Below are positions 44,789-53,758 of a DNA stretch of 64,000 bases, piece by piece. Under the pieces are notes generated by a model, which worked only from the letters and a program-made list of their open reading frames with translations, did not search any database and was not told where the DNA came from. The first letter of the stretch is position 1; each line of letters starts with the position of its first letter. Made by a program: the position numbers and the translations under genes. Location of the stretch: assembly GCF_030373185.1 (NCBI RefSeq), contig NZ_JAUCZH010000004.1, positions 310,001-374,000 of the forward strand, written 5' to 3'. The stretch comes from Tabrizicola sp. Lineage in GTDB: Bacteria; Pseudomonadota; Alphaproteobacteria; Rhodobacterales; Rhodobacteraceae.

Positions 44789-47398
44789 TCAGTCTCGCAC
44801 CTGAAGCCCCAGACGGATCTGCTTTTCAATCTCGATGATCGCGAAGAAGGCGATACCGATGCCTACGATAAGCACCCCTTCTGCCAAGGGAACCGGGACA
44901 GTCCCAAGGATGTCTTGCAGGAATGGCACATAGGTCACGGCAAACTGCGCGGCGGTGATGACGATCACCACGGTCCAGACCTGCCTTGTGCCGCGCGCGG
45001 CGGCCCATGTCAGCGAGGTGCCATGGATGTTGCGGATGAAGAAGAGGTAGAAAATCTCCAGAACGACCAGCGTATTCATTGAGATGGTTTGCGCCAAAGC
45101 CAACGGGTAGCCGTTGCTGATGGCGTAGGTGAACATGCCAAACACGGCTGCCAGATACAGGAGTGACACCATCACCACATTCCAGACCAGCCCGCCCGAC
45201 AGGATCGGTGCATCGCGGCGGCGGGGCGGGCGGGCCATCGTGCCTTTTTCAGTCGGCTCGAAAGCCAGCGCGAGGCCAAGGGTGATGCCGGTGATCAGGT
45301 TGACCCACAGGATCTGCACCGCCGTCATCGGCAGGGACATGCCCGCAATCAGCGCCACGACGATCACGAGGGATTCCCCGGCATTGGTCGGCAAGGTCCA
45401 GCTGATCACCTTCTTGAGGTTATCATAGACCGTGCGGCCTTCACGCACGGCGGCGGCGATAGAGGCGAAGTTGTCATCGGCCAACACCAGATCGGCAGCT
45501 TCCTTGGCCGCCTCCGATCCTTTCAGCCCCATGGCGATACCCGCATCCGCGCGTTTCAGCGCGGGCGCATCATTCACCCCGTCGCCGGTCATGGCCACTG
45601 TCATCCCATTGGCCTGCAAGGCGGTGACAAGGCGCAGCTTGTCTTCCGGGCTGGTGCGGGCAAAGACATCGACGGACGTCACCTCCAGCGCCAGTTGCGC
45701 CTCGTCCAACTCGTCAAGGTCGGCACCGGTCAGCACGCGGTTCGGGTTTTCCAACCCGATCTGGGCGGCAATGGCGGCAGCGGTACCTGCATGATCGCCG
45801 GTGATCATCTTCACCCGGATACCCGCCGCCCGGCATTCGGCCACGGCCGCGATGGCCTCGGGGCGGGGGGGGTCGATCAGGCCGACAAGGCCAAGGAAGC
45901 TCAGGCTGCCGTCAAGCGTCTCGGCGTCAATCCTGCTGCCGGTCTCGGCCCGTTCGGCAAGGGCCAGCACACGCAGTCCGTGCTGCGCCATCGCCTCCGC
46001 CTGGGCATGCCACCGGGTAAGGTCAAGGCCGGCGCACATGCGCAGCACACGTTCCGGCGCGCCCTTGACATGGGTAAGGCGGCCCTCCGGCCCTTCGGTC
46101 ATGACCGCCATGAAACGGTGGCGGCTGTCAAAAGGAATGGCGTCCAGACGCTGTGCGGTGATGCCACGGGCAACCTTGCCCGCAAAGGCAAGCAGCGCAC
46201 CTTCCATCGGGTCACCCTCGACACTCCATTGCCCGTCCCTGTCGCGCAGGTCCGCGTCGTTGCAAAGTGCTGCCGCGCGGGCAAGACGGCCAAGGTCGCC
46301 GGCGGGGGTGATCTCGCCCTCCGGGGCGTAGCCTTCGCCCGAGATGGAAAAGCTGCCTTCTGGGGTTTCCGCTGCCGCAACAACCATTTCGTTGCGCGTC
46401 AGCGTGCCGGTCTTGTCGGTGCAGATGACCGAGACAGACCCGATCGTCTCGATCGCGGGCAGGCGGCGCACGATGGCATTGCGACGGGCCATGGCCTGCA
46501 CGCCGATGGCAAGCGTGATGGTCATCACGGCGGGCAGGCCTTCGGGAATGGCCGAGACGGCGATGGCGACCACGGTCATGAACAATGCGTCAAACGCCTC
46601 GTGTCCGACAAAGTAGCCCCATGCCAGGAGAAGGCCCGAGGCCAGGAGGATCAGAAACGAAAGCCAGCGCGCGAAATGATCCATCTGCGCGACAAGCGGG
46701 GTGGTCAACTGCTCCACCTCGGCCAGAAGCCCGCCGATCCGCCCGATTTCGGTGGCCCGCCCCGTGGCCACCACCACCCCCCGCGCGGTGCCTTGGGTGA
46801 CCAGCGTTCCCGACCACAGCATCGATTGGCGGTCACCAAGGGGCGCATTGGGGGCAACCGGCTTTGCACCCTTTTCGACCGGCACGGATTCCCCGGTCAG
46901 GATCGCCTCTTGCGCGAAAAGCCCCCGCGCTTCCAGCACCCGCAGGTCAGCGGGAACCTTGTCGCCCGCCTCCAAGAGCACGATGTCACCAGGGACGACG
47001 GCGGCCCCATCGACGGTCTGCCGCCTGCCATCGCGCAAGACCGTAGCGCGTGGGGCCAGCATGCTACGGATCGCGGCCATGGCTGTTTCGGCCTTGCCCT
47101 CTTGCACAAAGCCGATCACCGCATTGGCAAGGACCACGGCCAGAATGACCCCGGTATCGATCCAGTGTTGCAAGGCTGCGGTGACAACAGCGGCACCCAG
47201 AAGCACATAGATCAGGACATTGTTGAACTGCGCGACAAAGCGCAGAATCGGCCCGCGCGCATGGGCTTCGGGCAGCCGGTTCGGCCCGTGTCTGGCCAAG
47301 CGCTCCGCGGCCTCGGCCCCGGTCAGGCCATGGGCGCTTGCGCTTAGCTCCGCAAGACAATCGGCGCCGGGGCGGGCGTGGGGGTCGGTGATCTGCAT
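44789..47398 (-). CDS. Cation-transporting P-type ATPase (type II-like)
   Basis: An 869-residue ATPase. It has the actuator motif LTGESVPVEKG, TM4 SAIPEGLPAVMTITLAIG, the phosphorylation site CTDKTGTLTRNEMV, and hinge MTGDGVNDAPALKRADAGIAMG. About ten membrane helices are visible. TM6 reads LWVNLITGITLGLALAFEP, without the Asp common in Ca2+ pumps, so the ion is uncertain. It begins one base after the SDR gene on the same strand and is probably co-transcribed with it. Confidence 0.88.
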   Translation of the reverse strand: MQITDPHARPGADCLAELSASAHGLTGAEAAERLARHGPNRLPEAHARGPILRFVAQFNNVLIYVLLGAAVVTAALQHWIDTGVILAVVLANAVIGFVQEGKAETAMAAIRSMLAPRATVLRDGRRQTVDGAAVVPGDIVLLEAGDKVPADLRVLEARGLFAQEAILTGESVPVEKGAKPVAPNAPLGDRQSMLWSGTLVTQGTARGVVVATGRATEIGRIGGLLAEVEQLTTPLVAQMDHFARWLSFLILLASGLLLAWGYFVGHEAFDALFMTVVAIAVSAIPEGLPAVMTITLAIGVQAMARRNAIVRRLPAIETIGSVSVICTDKTGTLTRNEMVVAAAETPEGSFSISGEGYAPEGEITPAGDLGRLARAAALCNDADLRDRDGQWSVEGDPMEGALLAFAGKVARGITAQRLDAIPFDSRHRFMAVMTEGPEGRLTHVKGAPERVLRMCAGLDLTRWHAQAEAMAQHGLRVLALAERAETGSRIDAETLDGSLSFLGLVGLIDPPRPEAIAAVAECRAAGIRVKMITGDHAGTAAAIAAQIGLENPNRVLTGADLDELDEAQLALEVTSVDVFARTSPEDKLRLVTALQANGMTVAMTGDGVNDAPALKRADAGIAMGLKGSEAAKEAADLVLADDNFASIAAAVREGRTVYDNLKKVISWTLPTNAGESLVIVVALIAGMSLPMTAVQILWVNLITGITLGLALAFEPTEKGTMARPPRRRDAPILSGGLVWNVVMVSLLYLAAVFGMFTYAISNGYPLALAQTISMNTLVVLEIFYLFFIRNIHGTSLTWAAARGTRQVWTVVIVITAAQFAVTYVPFLQDILGTVPVPLAEGVLIVGIGIAFFAIIEIEKQIRLGLQVRD

Positions 47399-47399
47399 G

Positions 47400-48170
47400 T
47401 CAGCGCGCCGTGTAGCCCCCGTCGATCACGATCTCGGTCCCGGTGACGAACTTCGCCTCGTCCGAGGCAAGCCAGACCACGGCCCATGCAATGTCATCAG
47501 GTTCGCCCATGTGGCCGATCGGGTGGACCGACCCCGCCGCGACCTTCGCCGCCTCCAGATCGGGCGAGGTGGCGCGCAGGTGATTTTCCACCATCGGCGT
47601 CCAGATATAGCCGGGGTGGATGGAGTTTACCCGGATCTGTTCCGGCGCATAGGTCACGGCGTCGTTCTTCGTCATAAGCCGCACCGCGCCTTTCGAGGCG
47701 TGATAAGGGGCAAGGTTTCCTACGCCGATCAGCCCCGCGATGGACGACAGGTTGATGATTGACCCCTTGCCCGCCGCCCGCAGATGCGGGATGGCGTGCT
47801 TGGTTCCGAACATCACGCCTTTGACGTTGACTGCCTGCACCCGGTCCCAATCAGCTTCACTGACCTCATCCGTCGGCTTCGGACTGCCAGAGATCCCAGC
47901 GTTGTTCACCATGACATGCAAGCCGCCGAACTGCGCGGCGGCAGCGTCGATGGCGGCCTTCATCGCCGCTTCATCCGCCACATCGACGGCCCAGAACGCC
48001 ACCTTGTGACCTTTGGCTGCAAGGCTCGCTGCAAGGGCGCGGCCCTCCTGTTCCAGCAGGTCGAGGACTGCGACACTGGCACCTTCTTCGGCCATCCGTT
48101 CCACACATGCCCGGCCGATTCCAACCGCGCCTCCGGTGACGATGGCGGTCTTGTCTGCAAGTCTGTTCAT
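47400..48170 (-). CDS. SDR family oxidoreductase
   Basis: A 256-residue classical SDR with TGGAVGIGRAC, NNAGISGSP, SSIAGLIGVGNLAPYHASKGA (Ser, Tyr, Lys) and C-terminal VTGTEIVIDGGYTAR. AAGGAGG lies nine bases before the ATG at 48170. Substrate unknown; its placement between an antiporter and an ion ATPase is unusual. The in-frame extension to 48488 lies inside kefB and is rejected. Confidence 0.85.
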   Translation of the reverse strand: MNRLADKTAIVTGGAVGIGRACVERMAEEGASVAVLDLLEQEGRALAASLAAKGHKVAFWAVDVADEAAMKAAIDAAAAQFGGLHVMVNNAGISGSPKPTDEVSEADWDRVQAVNVKGVMFGTKHAIPHLRAAGKGSIINLSSIAGLIGVGNLAPYHASKGAVRLMTKNDAVTYAPEQIRVNSIHPGYIWTPMVENHLRATSPDLEAAKVAAGSVHPIGHMGEPDDIAWAVVWLASDEAKFVTGTEIVIDGGYTAR

Positions 48171-48205
48171 CTGTGCCTCCTTGAGTTTGGGTTCGTGGCG
48201 TGCTG

Positions 48206-49927
48206 TCACGCCGGCATGCGGCCCTCGGCCGCGATTTCCGGAATTTCGGTGCGTTCTTCGGCCTTGGCGCCGGTCAGAAGTTCGACGGCCCGGTCGGCGG
48301 CATCCTGAAACGGCTCCAGCACCATGTCGGCGCCAGATCGGAACAGGGTGTCGGTCTCGGCTGCGCTGTGCGAGGCCGCCGCGACGCGCCCGGTAAAGCC
48401 TGATGCCCGGACAAGCTGGATCAGGGTCCGGCGGGCGTCTTCGTGGCTGAGGCCCGTTGGATGGATCGGCACGGTCGATACCAGCCATTTGGCGTCACGA
48501 AGCGGCAGTTCGGCAACGAATTCCGGGTCGGTCGCATCGCCGAATTCCGCTTCCAGTCCCAGTTCGCGCCACCGTTTCACGGCTTGCGGGTTGAAATCGA
48601 CCCCCAGCACCTGAACCCCGCGCTTTTTCAGCCGCATCCCGATGGCGGTGCCAAAGCGACCCAACCCGAACAGGATGATGCTGAAACCGCGTCCCTTGTG
48701 GCTGCCCGCCTCGGACGGCTCACGCGGGGTGCCTTCGCGTTCGAAGACGCCAAGGAGGGGCTCGAACAGGGCGTAGAGGTGGTGGGAAAAGGTGATCATG
48801 TAGGTCGATGCCGCGATCGTCACGAGACCGACCATGGTGACAAGCCCCAATGCATCATCCGCAACATGGCCAAGGCTGACACCCATGGCGATGAAGATCA
48901 GGGAAAACTCGCTGATCTGCGCCACGGTCAGCCCGGCCAGAAACCCGGTGCGCTTGCGGTAGCCCATGGCCCCCATGATTGCCAGAACGATCAATGGGTT
49001 GCCGATCAGCACGAAGATCGAGAATATCACCGCCCCGGTCACATGCGTACCCAGCAGCGACAGGTCCAGCGTGGCCCCCAGAGCGATGAAGAAAAACAGC
49101 AGCAGAAAGTCGCGCAACGGGGCCAGCCGCGCCGCGATGGTCTCGCGGTAAGAGGTAGAGGCCAGCGCGATCCCGGCCATCAGGCCCCCCACCTCTTTGC
49201 CCAGACCCACGGCGTCGCCCAGGGCGGCAAACATCGCCGCCAATGCTATGGCGAAGATCACCAGAAGCTCTGGCGCGCGGGCCAGCCGCTCGGTCAGGGG
49301 GTTGGCGACATAGCGCACAAACAGGACTACCCCCGCCACCATGGCCAGCCCCGAAACCAGCACCGACAGCACCGACCCGCCGCCATGCCCGCCGCCATTG
49401 CCCACGTCCGCCGCGCCGATCCCGATGGCCGACAGCACGATCATCGCCAGGACCACCACCAGATCCTGCACGATCAGGAACCCCAGCGCGATCTGGCCAT
49501 GCAGCGCGTCAATCTCGCGTTTGTCCGACAGAAGTTTGACGATGATGATGGTTGATGAAAACGTCAACGCCACCGCGACATACAGGCTGGTAACATGTCC
49601 AAGTCCCAGCCCCAGGCCGATCAGATAGCCAAAAAAGGCGGTGAAGATGACCTGACCCAGCCCGGTCAGCACCGAAACTGCGCCCAGCGACCGGATCAAC
49701 TTCACGTCCAGCTTGATCCCGACAAGAAACAGCAAGACCGCAATGCCCAGTTCCGACAAAAGGTCGATCTGGGCATCCGAATGCACGACATCCAGAACGG
49801 AAGGCCCGGCAATGAGGCCGACGGCGATGAAACTGACGATCAGGGGCTGGCGCAAAAGCGTGCCGACCAACCCGATCCCGGCCGCCATGACCAGCAGGAT
49901 TGAAACCTCGGCAAAGGAGGTCATCAT
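48206..49927 (-). CDS. KefB-like monovalent cation:proton antiporter with TrkA-N domain
   Basis: A 573-residue CPA2 antiporter. About twelve membrane helices (FSSTIIIVKLLSDKREID, GKEVGGLMAGIALAS) are followed by a C-terminal NAD-binding RCK domain (ILFGLGRFGTAIGMRLKKRGVQVLGVDFNP). It would exchange K+ (or Na+) for protons under redox or nucleotide control. It overlaps the small HTH gene by four bases and sits in an FNR-box operon. Confidence 0.88.
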   Translation of the reverse strand: MMTSFAEVSILLVMAAGIGLVGTLLRQPLIVSFIAVGLIAGPSVLDVVHSDAQIDLLSELGIAVLLFLVGIKLDVKLIRSLGAVSVLTGLGQVIFTAFFGYLIGLGLGLGHVTSLYVAVALTFSSTIIIVKLLSDKREIDALHGQIALGFLIVQDLVVVLAMIVLSAIGIGAADVGNGGGHGGGSVLSVLVSGLAMVAGVVLFVRYVANPLTERLARAPELLVIFAIALAAMFAALGDAVGLGKEVGGLMAGIALASTSYRETIAARLAPLRDFLLLFFFIALGATLDLSLLGTHVTGAVIFSIFVLIGNPLIVLAIMGAMGYRKRTGFLAGLTVAQISEFSLIFIAMGVSLGHVADDALGLVTMVGLVTIAASTYMITFSHHLYALFEPLLGVFEREGTPREPSEAGSHKGRGFSIILFGLGRFGTAIGMRLKKRGVQVLGVDFNPQAVKRWRELGLEAEFGDATDPEFVAELPLRDAKWLVSTVPIHPTGLSHEDARRTLIQLVRASGFTGRVAAASHSAAETDTLFRSGADMVLEPFQDAADRAVELLTGAKAEERTEIPEIAAEGRMPA

Positions 49928-50157
49928 CGGCAGTCCTTTCGCGGCGGAGCATCGGCCTGACGGGGCAGGGGTGCCACGCGGGGTGTGGTCTGGTGGTGTT
50001 CAAGGAAACGCTCCAGATCCGGGTCCGCGATCCGCCAGCCCTTGCCGATGTCAATCGCGCGCAACTCGCCCAGCTTGATCCAATGCCGCACGGTGGCTTC
50101 GGCGACCTTCAGGCGGTCGGCGACTTCCTTTACGGTCTGATACTGTGCGTTCGGCAT
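49924..50157 (-). CDS. Small excisionase-type helix-turn-helix protein
   Basis: A 77-residue protein whose core YQTVKEVADRLKVAEATVRHWIKLGELRAIDIGKGWRIADPDLERFL is a MerR/Xis-like winged helix (HTH_17). The C-terminus is Pro/Arg rich. It is translationally coupled to the KefB-like gene. No phage genes are adjacent, so a regulatory role for the antiporter operon is more likely than excision (inference). Confidence 0.8.
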   Translation of the reverse strand: MPNAQYQTVKEVADRLKVAEATVRHWIKLGELRAIDIGKGWRIADPDLERFLEHHQTTPRVAPLPRQADAPPRKDCR

Positions 50158-50187
50158 CGAATGGTCACTCTCAGGCTAATTCGGTGC

Positions 50188-50228
50188 AGTATAGCGACCG
50201 GTGCTGCGAGTGGATTGATCCTGATCAA
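50188..50228 (-). promoter_or_regulatory. FNR-box promoter of the HTH-kefB operon
   Basis: A perfect FNR dyad TTGATCCTGATCAA occupies 50215-50228. On the minus strand TATACT lies at 50188-50193, giving a start near 50181, 41 bases from the box centre: the standard class II layout. The ATG at 50157 follows about 24 bases later. Confidence 0.8.
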
Positions 50229-50312
50229 TCCCGTTGCGAACGGCACCGGGTTCGGCTGACATCCAACCGGGCAGGGCAGGGCAGGGCGGCACCGGCCCTG
50301 ATTGATGTCCGA

Positions 50313-52808
50313 TCAAAGGTCCAGCGCCTTGGCGTCAAGGCCGCGCCTTTCGGCGCTTTCAAGGACGGCGGACCGCACATCCTGATTGCGCTTCAAGAGC
50401 TTGCGAAACCGTGGCTCGTCCAGAACCAGCAATGTCGTGTGGCTGATCGCGGTGGCCTGGGTGCGGCGGGTTTGGCGGCTGAGCAGGGCAAGTTGGCCAA
50501 ACATCTCGCCCCTGCCCAGCCGGAACCGCTGCCCGGCAGTATCGATCTCGACCGCGCCCGAGGCGATGAAGCTGACTTCGCGCGGCAGGTCGCCCTTGCG
50601 CAACAGCACGTCGCCGGGCTGAACGTAACGCGTGCGCAATGCGGCCGCAAGTTGCTTGCGGCTTTCGTCGTCCATCTGGGTGAACAGCGGAAACTGTCGC
50701 ACCAGTTCATCTTTCTGGACCGCCAGATCAAGCGGTGGCCTTGCCTCGGCTGTCCGGCGTTTTCCGGCCAGTTCCTGCTTCAGCGTGGTGTGAAGTTCCT
50801 TGCCGATGATCCCGTCGGCCAGCAGGACATCATACTCGCGTTCCTCGATCCGCAGCGAAGTGCGCCGCAGGAAGCGCCGCTCGATCTCTTCAGCATAGCC
50901 GGGATATTGCAGCCGCAACCCGTCCAGCGCGGACTGGATCTGGTCTTCGCGCCGCCGCAGCAGTTCATGCAAAAGGTCGGCCACCCGGCGGCCATGGATG
51001 CGGCGGATCTTGGCGTCGATGTAGCCGTGCAGATCGCGCAGGATCAGCCGCAGGTTCAGAAGGATCTCGAACCGGTCTGCCGCAAGGCTGGCCAGCATGC
51101 CCGAAAGGCGCAACCGGTTGTGCAGGAAGTTGGCAAAGCGATACCTGCGCCCCTGGGCAAGGCTCAACCGCCCCGAGGCGCGATATTCCTCGCGCCCGCC
51201 GGCCCGGGTGCGTTCGATCAGCCGGTCAGCGTCTGACAGCATCTGTTCGGCAAGCCGGGTGGAAATCAGCTGTTCGCGGAAGGCGTCAAGGATCATGTCA
51301 CGCTCCCGCCCCGCCAGTGCCACAAGCCCAAGCGTGATCCGGTCGCGGTCTGGAATGTCGTCCGCCGCCTCGGCCTTCTGCATCGCGCCATCCAGTCGCG
51401 CGGCAAAGCGCTTTGCCTCTGACCGGACGATGTCATGCGTCAGGTCATGGTTCTTGGCGGTTTCAGCCACTTCTTCGCGCACGTTTTGGAGCGCGACGGC
51501 GATCACCTGTTCCGAAAGCGCCCGGTCAAGCGGGGCCAGCCGGTCCAGCCCCAGAATCGAGATCACCCAGCGGAGCGTCGTTCCCTGCACCAACAGTGTG
51601 AACAGGGTGAAGCCAGTGGCGAGAATTCCGACCTCACGCTTCACATCGGCGGGGACGCGGAAATTTTCCGATACCGCCAGCGCCAGTGCCAGCGTGACCG
51701 CCCCGCGCAAGCCCCCCCACAGGATCGCCACCCGGTAGGGCCGGTCAACCCGTGGCGACAGGCGCAGCGCCGTCAAGAGCGGCAGGACCGCGTAAAGAAT
51801 GAACAACCGCGCGACAGTGGCGGCCACGACGACGACCCCGATCAGGAACACATCATAAATCCGCACATCTGCCAGCAGGCGCGGCACCAGAAGTGCCGCC
51901 AGAAGGAAGATCAGCGCCCCGGCCCAATGCGCCAGCACATCCCAGACCTCGCGCAGGTTGGTCCAGTTGGTCGGCGACATGCGCCCGGGGCCAAGATAAT
52001 TCAGCGTCATCCCGGCCATTACCACAGCGATGACACCCGAGACGCCCAGAAGCTGATCGCCGACCAGATAGGCCACATAGGGCAGCGCTACGCTGAGCGA
52101 GATTTGCGCCAAGGGATATCGGCCAAGCCAGGACAGCACGCCAAGGCAGAGCCGCCCGAGGAACCAGCCTGTAGCAATGCCGCCGAAGATCAGGGTGGGA
52201 AAGCCGATCAGCGCATCTCTCAGCGTCGGATTGGGAACCCCCAGCATCACAAAGGTCAGGAAAAAGCCGAACAGCGCGATGGCGGCGGCATCGTTCAACA
52301 GGCTTTCGCCCTCGACGATACGGGTCAGGCGTTGCGGGGCGGCGATGTTGCGAAAGATCGACACGACTGCCGATGGATCGGTCGTCGCCACGATGGATCC
52401 AAGCAGCAGGCAGGCAACCAGCGACAGGTTGGTGAAGGGTTGCAGTGCAAGGCCGATGGCAAAGGTGGCGACCACGACAGCAACCACCGCCATGACCAGA
52501 ATAGGCACCCAGTCTTCGGCCATGCGCCGCAGGTTTAGGCCCAGCGCCACCTGAAACAGCAGCGTTGGCAAGAGGACATAAAGAAAGACATTCGCCCGGA
52601 TGCTGAACTCGAAGGCATCCACCGCAGGGCCAATTTCGGAAACGCTCTGCCCGTAACGGACAAGATAGGCCCCCACGATCCCGATCAGGGTGCCAAGGAT
52701 CGCAAGCACCACCGTATAGGGCAGCCGGGACCAATCGGCCAAAGGCTCGCTCAGGCTGATCACGATGAACAGCGCGGCAACTATGCCGACAAGGGTAATC
52801 ACATCCAT
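50313..52808 (-). CDS. Na+/H+ antiporter (CPA1) with C-terminal cyclic-nucleotide-binding domain
   Basis: An 831-residue protein. About twelve helices include VACLLLGSIVATTDPSAVVSIFR and GESLLNDAAAIALFGF, the hallmarks of NhaP/SOS1-type exchangers. A long cytoplasmic helical region follows, then a cNMP-binding barrel (FTQMDDESRKQLAAALRTRYVQPGDVLLRKGDLPREVSFIASGAVEI, GRGEMFGQLALLSRQTRRTQATA). The ATG at 52808 precedes the first helix; the longer frame is rejected. It may be gated by a nucleotide or by membrane stress. Confidence 0.88.
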   Translation of the reverse strand: MDVITLVGIVAALFIVISLSEPLADWSRLPYTVVLAILGTLIGIVGAYLVRYGQSVSEIGPAVDAFEFSIRANVFLYVLLPTLLFQVALGLNLRRMAEDWVPILVMAVVAVVVATFAIGLALQPFTNLSLVACLLLGSIVATTDPSAVVSIFRNIAAPQRLTRIVEGESLLNDAAAIALFGFFLTFVMLGVPNPTLRDALIGFPTLIFGGIATGWFLGRLCLGVLSWLGRYPLAQISLSVALPYVAYLVGDQLLGVSGVIAVVMAGMTLNYLGPGRMSPTNWTNLREVWDVLAHWAGALIFLLAALLVPRLLADVRIYDVFLIGVVVVAATVARLFILYAVLPLLTALRLSPRVDRPYRVAILWGGLRGAVTLALALAVSENFRVPADVKREVGILATGFTLFTLLVQGTTLRWVISILGLDRLAPLDRALSEQVIAVALQNVREEVAETAKNHDLTHDIVRSEAKRFAARLDGAMQKAEAADDIPDRDRITLGLVALAGRERDMILDAFREQLISTRLAEQMLSDADRLIERTRAGGREEYRASGRLSLAQGRRYRFANFLHNRLRLSGMLASLAADRFEILLNLRLILRDLHGYIDAKIRRIHGRRVADLLHELLRRREDQIQSALDGLRLQYPGYAEEIERRFLRRTSLRIEEREYDVLLADGIIGKELHTTLKQELAGKRRTAEARPPLDLAVQKDELVRQFPLFTQMDDESRKQLAAALRTRYVQPGDVLLRKGDLPREVSFIASGAVEIDTAGQRFRLGRGEMFGQLALLSRQTRRTQATAISHTTLLVLDEPRFRKLLKRNQDVRSAVLESAERRGLDAKALDL

Positions 52809-53379
52809 ACTGTGGCCGTCTGCCGCGAATGGCGGCGCAACTGTAAGATTTCTTCGAAAAGCCATGTAGTTATCAGGCGCTTCCGGGGGTGCGTCAACAA
52901 CTCCGGGTATTTTTCGGTCCGGTGGGCAAGGACCGGTGGCCAACGTGCTGGTGCAACGGCCTGAAAACTGTGCATCCCTGTTGTTGTCTGTGAACGGTCA
53001 GGTGGTGCCGCTGTTCGGTTGCGCGCGCAACGCATCAAAGGGGGCATCAAGTCTTTTGGTCAACCGTTCAAGGGACCGCCGGGGGAAGCCTTGCGCACGC
53101 GTCCCCACTTCAGAACTTCGGGCCAGCCGGGGGGGGTAGGTCATTCTTCGTGAACCTCACCCATCGGACCGCTGTGGTAACTGGCCTGTCATAATTGGGT
53201 AGAAAAAAGGTTGCACGGTTCGCCCCGTCATCACGGGCTGAAGCTGGGGCAGGGGGCGACGGCAACCGCAAGGGGGGCTTTGGTTCGTCGCGGCCCGACC
53301 GCCAGGGCTTTTCCTTGCCGCCCTTGTTCCCGTGAGTTCCGGGGGCAACCGGCGACCCATGGGGGATTTCTGGTGGAAA
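52809..53379. other. Gene-free stretch left of the island
   Basis: I see no supported gene here. Short ORFs exist on both strands, for instance a Pro/Lys-rich one at 53110-53451, but they lack recognisable motifs or start signals. Base composition is mixed, with G-runs near 53130 and a change to AT-rich sequence at the right end. Confidence 0.4.
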
Positions 53380-53405
53380 TGAAATTGAACTTTCATTCAA
53401 TTTCA
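53380..53405. repeat. 10-bp perfect inverted repeat next to the left attachment site
   Basis: TGAAATTGAA (53380-53389) and TTCAATTTCA (53396-53405) flank the six-base loop CTTTCA. It is AT-rich in a GC-rich chromosome and lies 19 bases left of the tRNA-end repeat. It may be an operator, recombination-related, or a hairpin at the old island border. Confidence 0.6.
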
Positions 53406-53423
53406 ACATCTTAACTAGATAAA

Positions 53424-53438
53424 GTGGCGGAGAGACAG
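53424..53438. repeat. Left attachment-site copy of the tRNA-Ser 3' end
   Basis: GTGGCGGAGAGACAG is identical to 63583-63597, the 3' end of tRNA-Ser(CGA) plus one flanking base. An inverted partial copy, CTCCGCCA, lies at 53453-53460 and pairs with TGGCGGAG at 53425-53432. An integrase fragment begins 156 bases to the right. This is the expected layout of one end of a tRNA-integrated element. Confidence 0.7.
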
Positions 53439-53593
53439 TCCGCCAATTCACACTCCGCCAGTGTCCACAGAGGTAAATAAGTATCTGTTTTAAATTAATA
53501 TAATTTTTTATCGGTACTGTACCTGTCCAACCATGTGCGCCATCATCCCCACCTTAAGGTGGGGACAAAGGTGGGGACAGATTCGTGGCGTGC

Positions 53594-53758
53594 GTGCAGA
53601 ACAAGCTCACCGATGTGGCATGCAGAGCAGCGAAAGAACCGGGCCGACTGAGCGACGGTGGGGGGCTCTATCTTGTGGTCAAGCCAAGCGGGACGAAGTC
53701 TTGGGTCTTCATGTGGAGGAAAGACGGTCGCAGCCGAGAAATGGGGCTTTCCGGCTGA
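53594..53758 (+). pseudogene. N-terminal fragment of a P4-type tyrosine integrase
   Basis: From a GTG at 53594 the frame reads KLTDVACRAAKEPGRLSDGG, then a Tyr-Leu-Val-Val core with KPSGTKSWVFMWRKDGR, stopping at 53756-53758. This is the arm-binding domain (DUF4102 type) of phage-like integrases. The central and catalytic domains (R...HxxR...Y) are absent. The frame breaks at EMGL, where family members continue GSYG. A direct repeat of GGTGGGGACA precedes it. The helicase frame takes over at the break. Confidence 0.8.

Noticed and set aside
45695-47347. 550-codon open frame opposite the P-type ATPase
   Set aside because: Antisense shadow of a complete ATPase.
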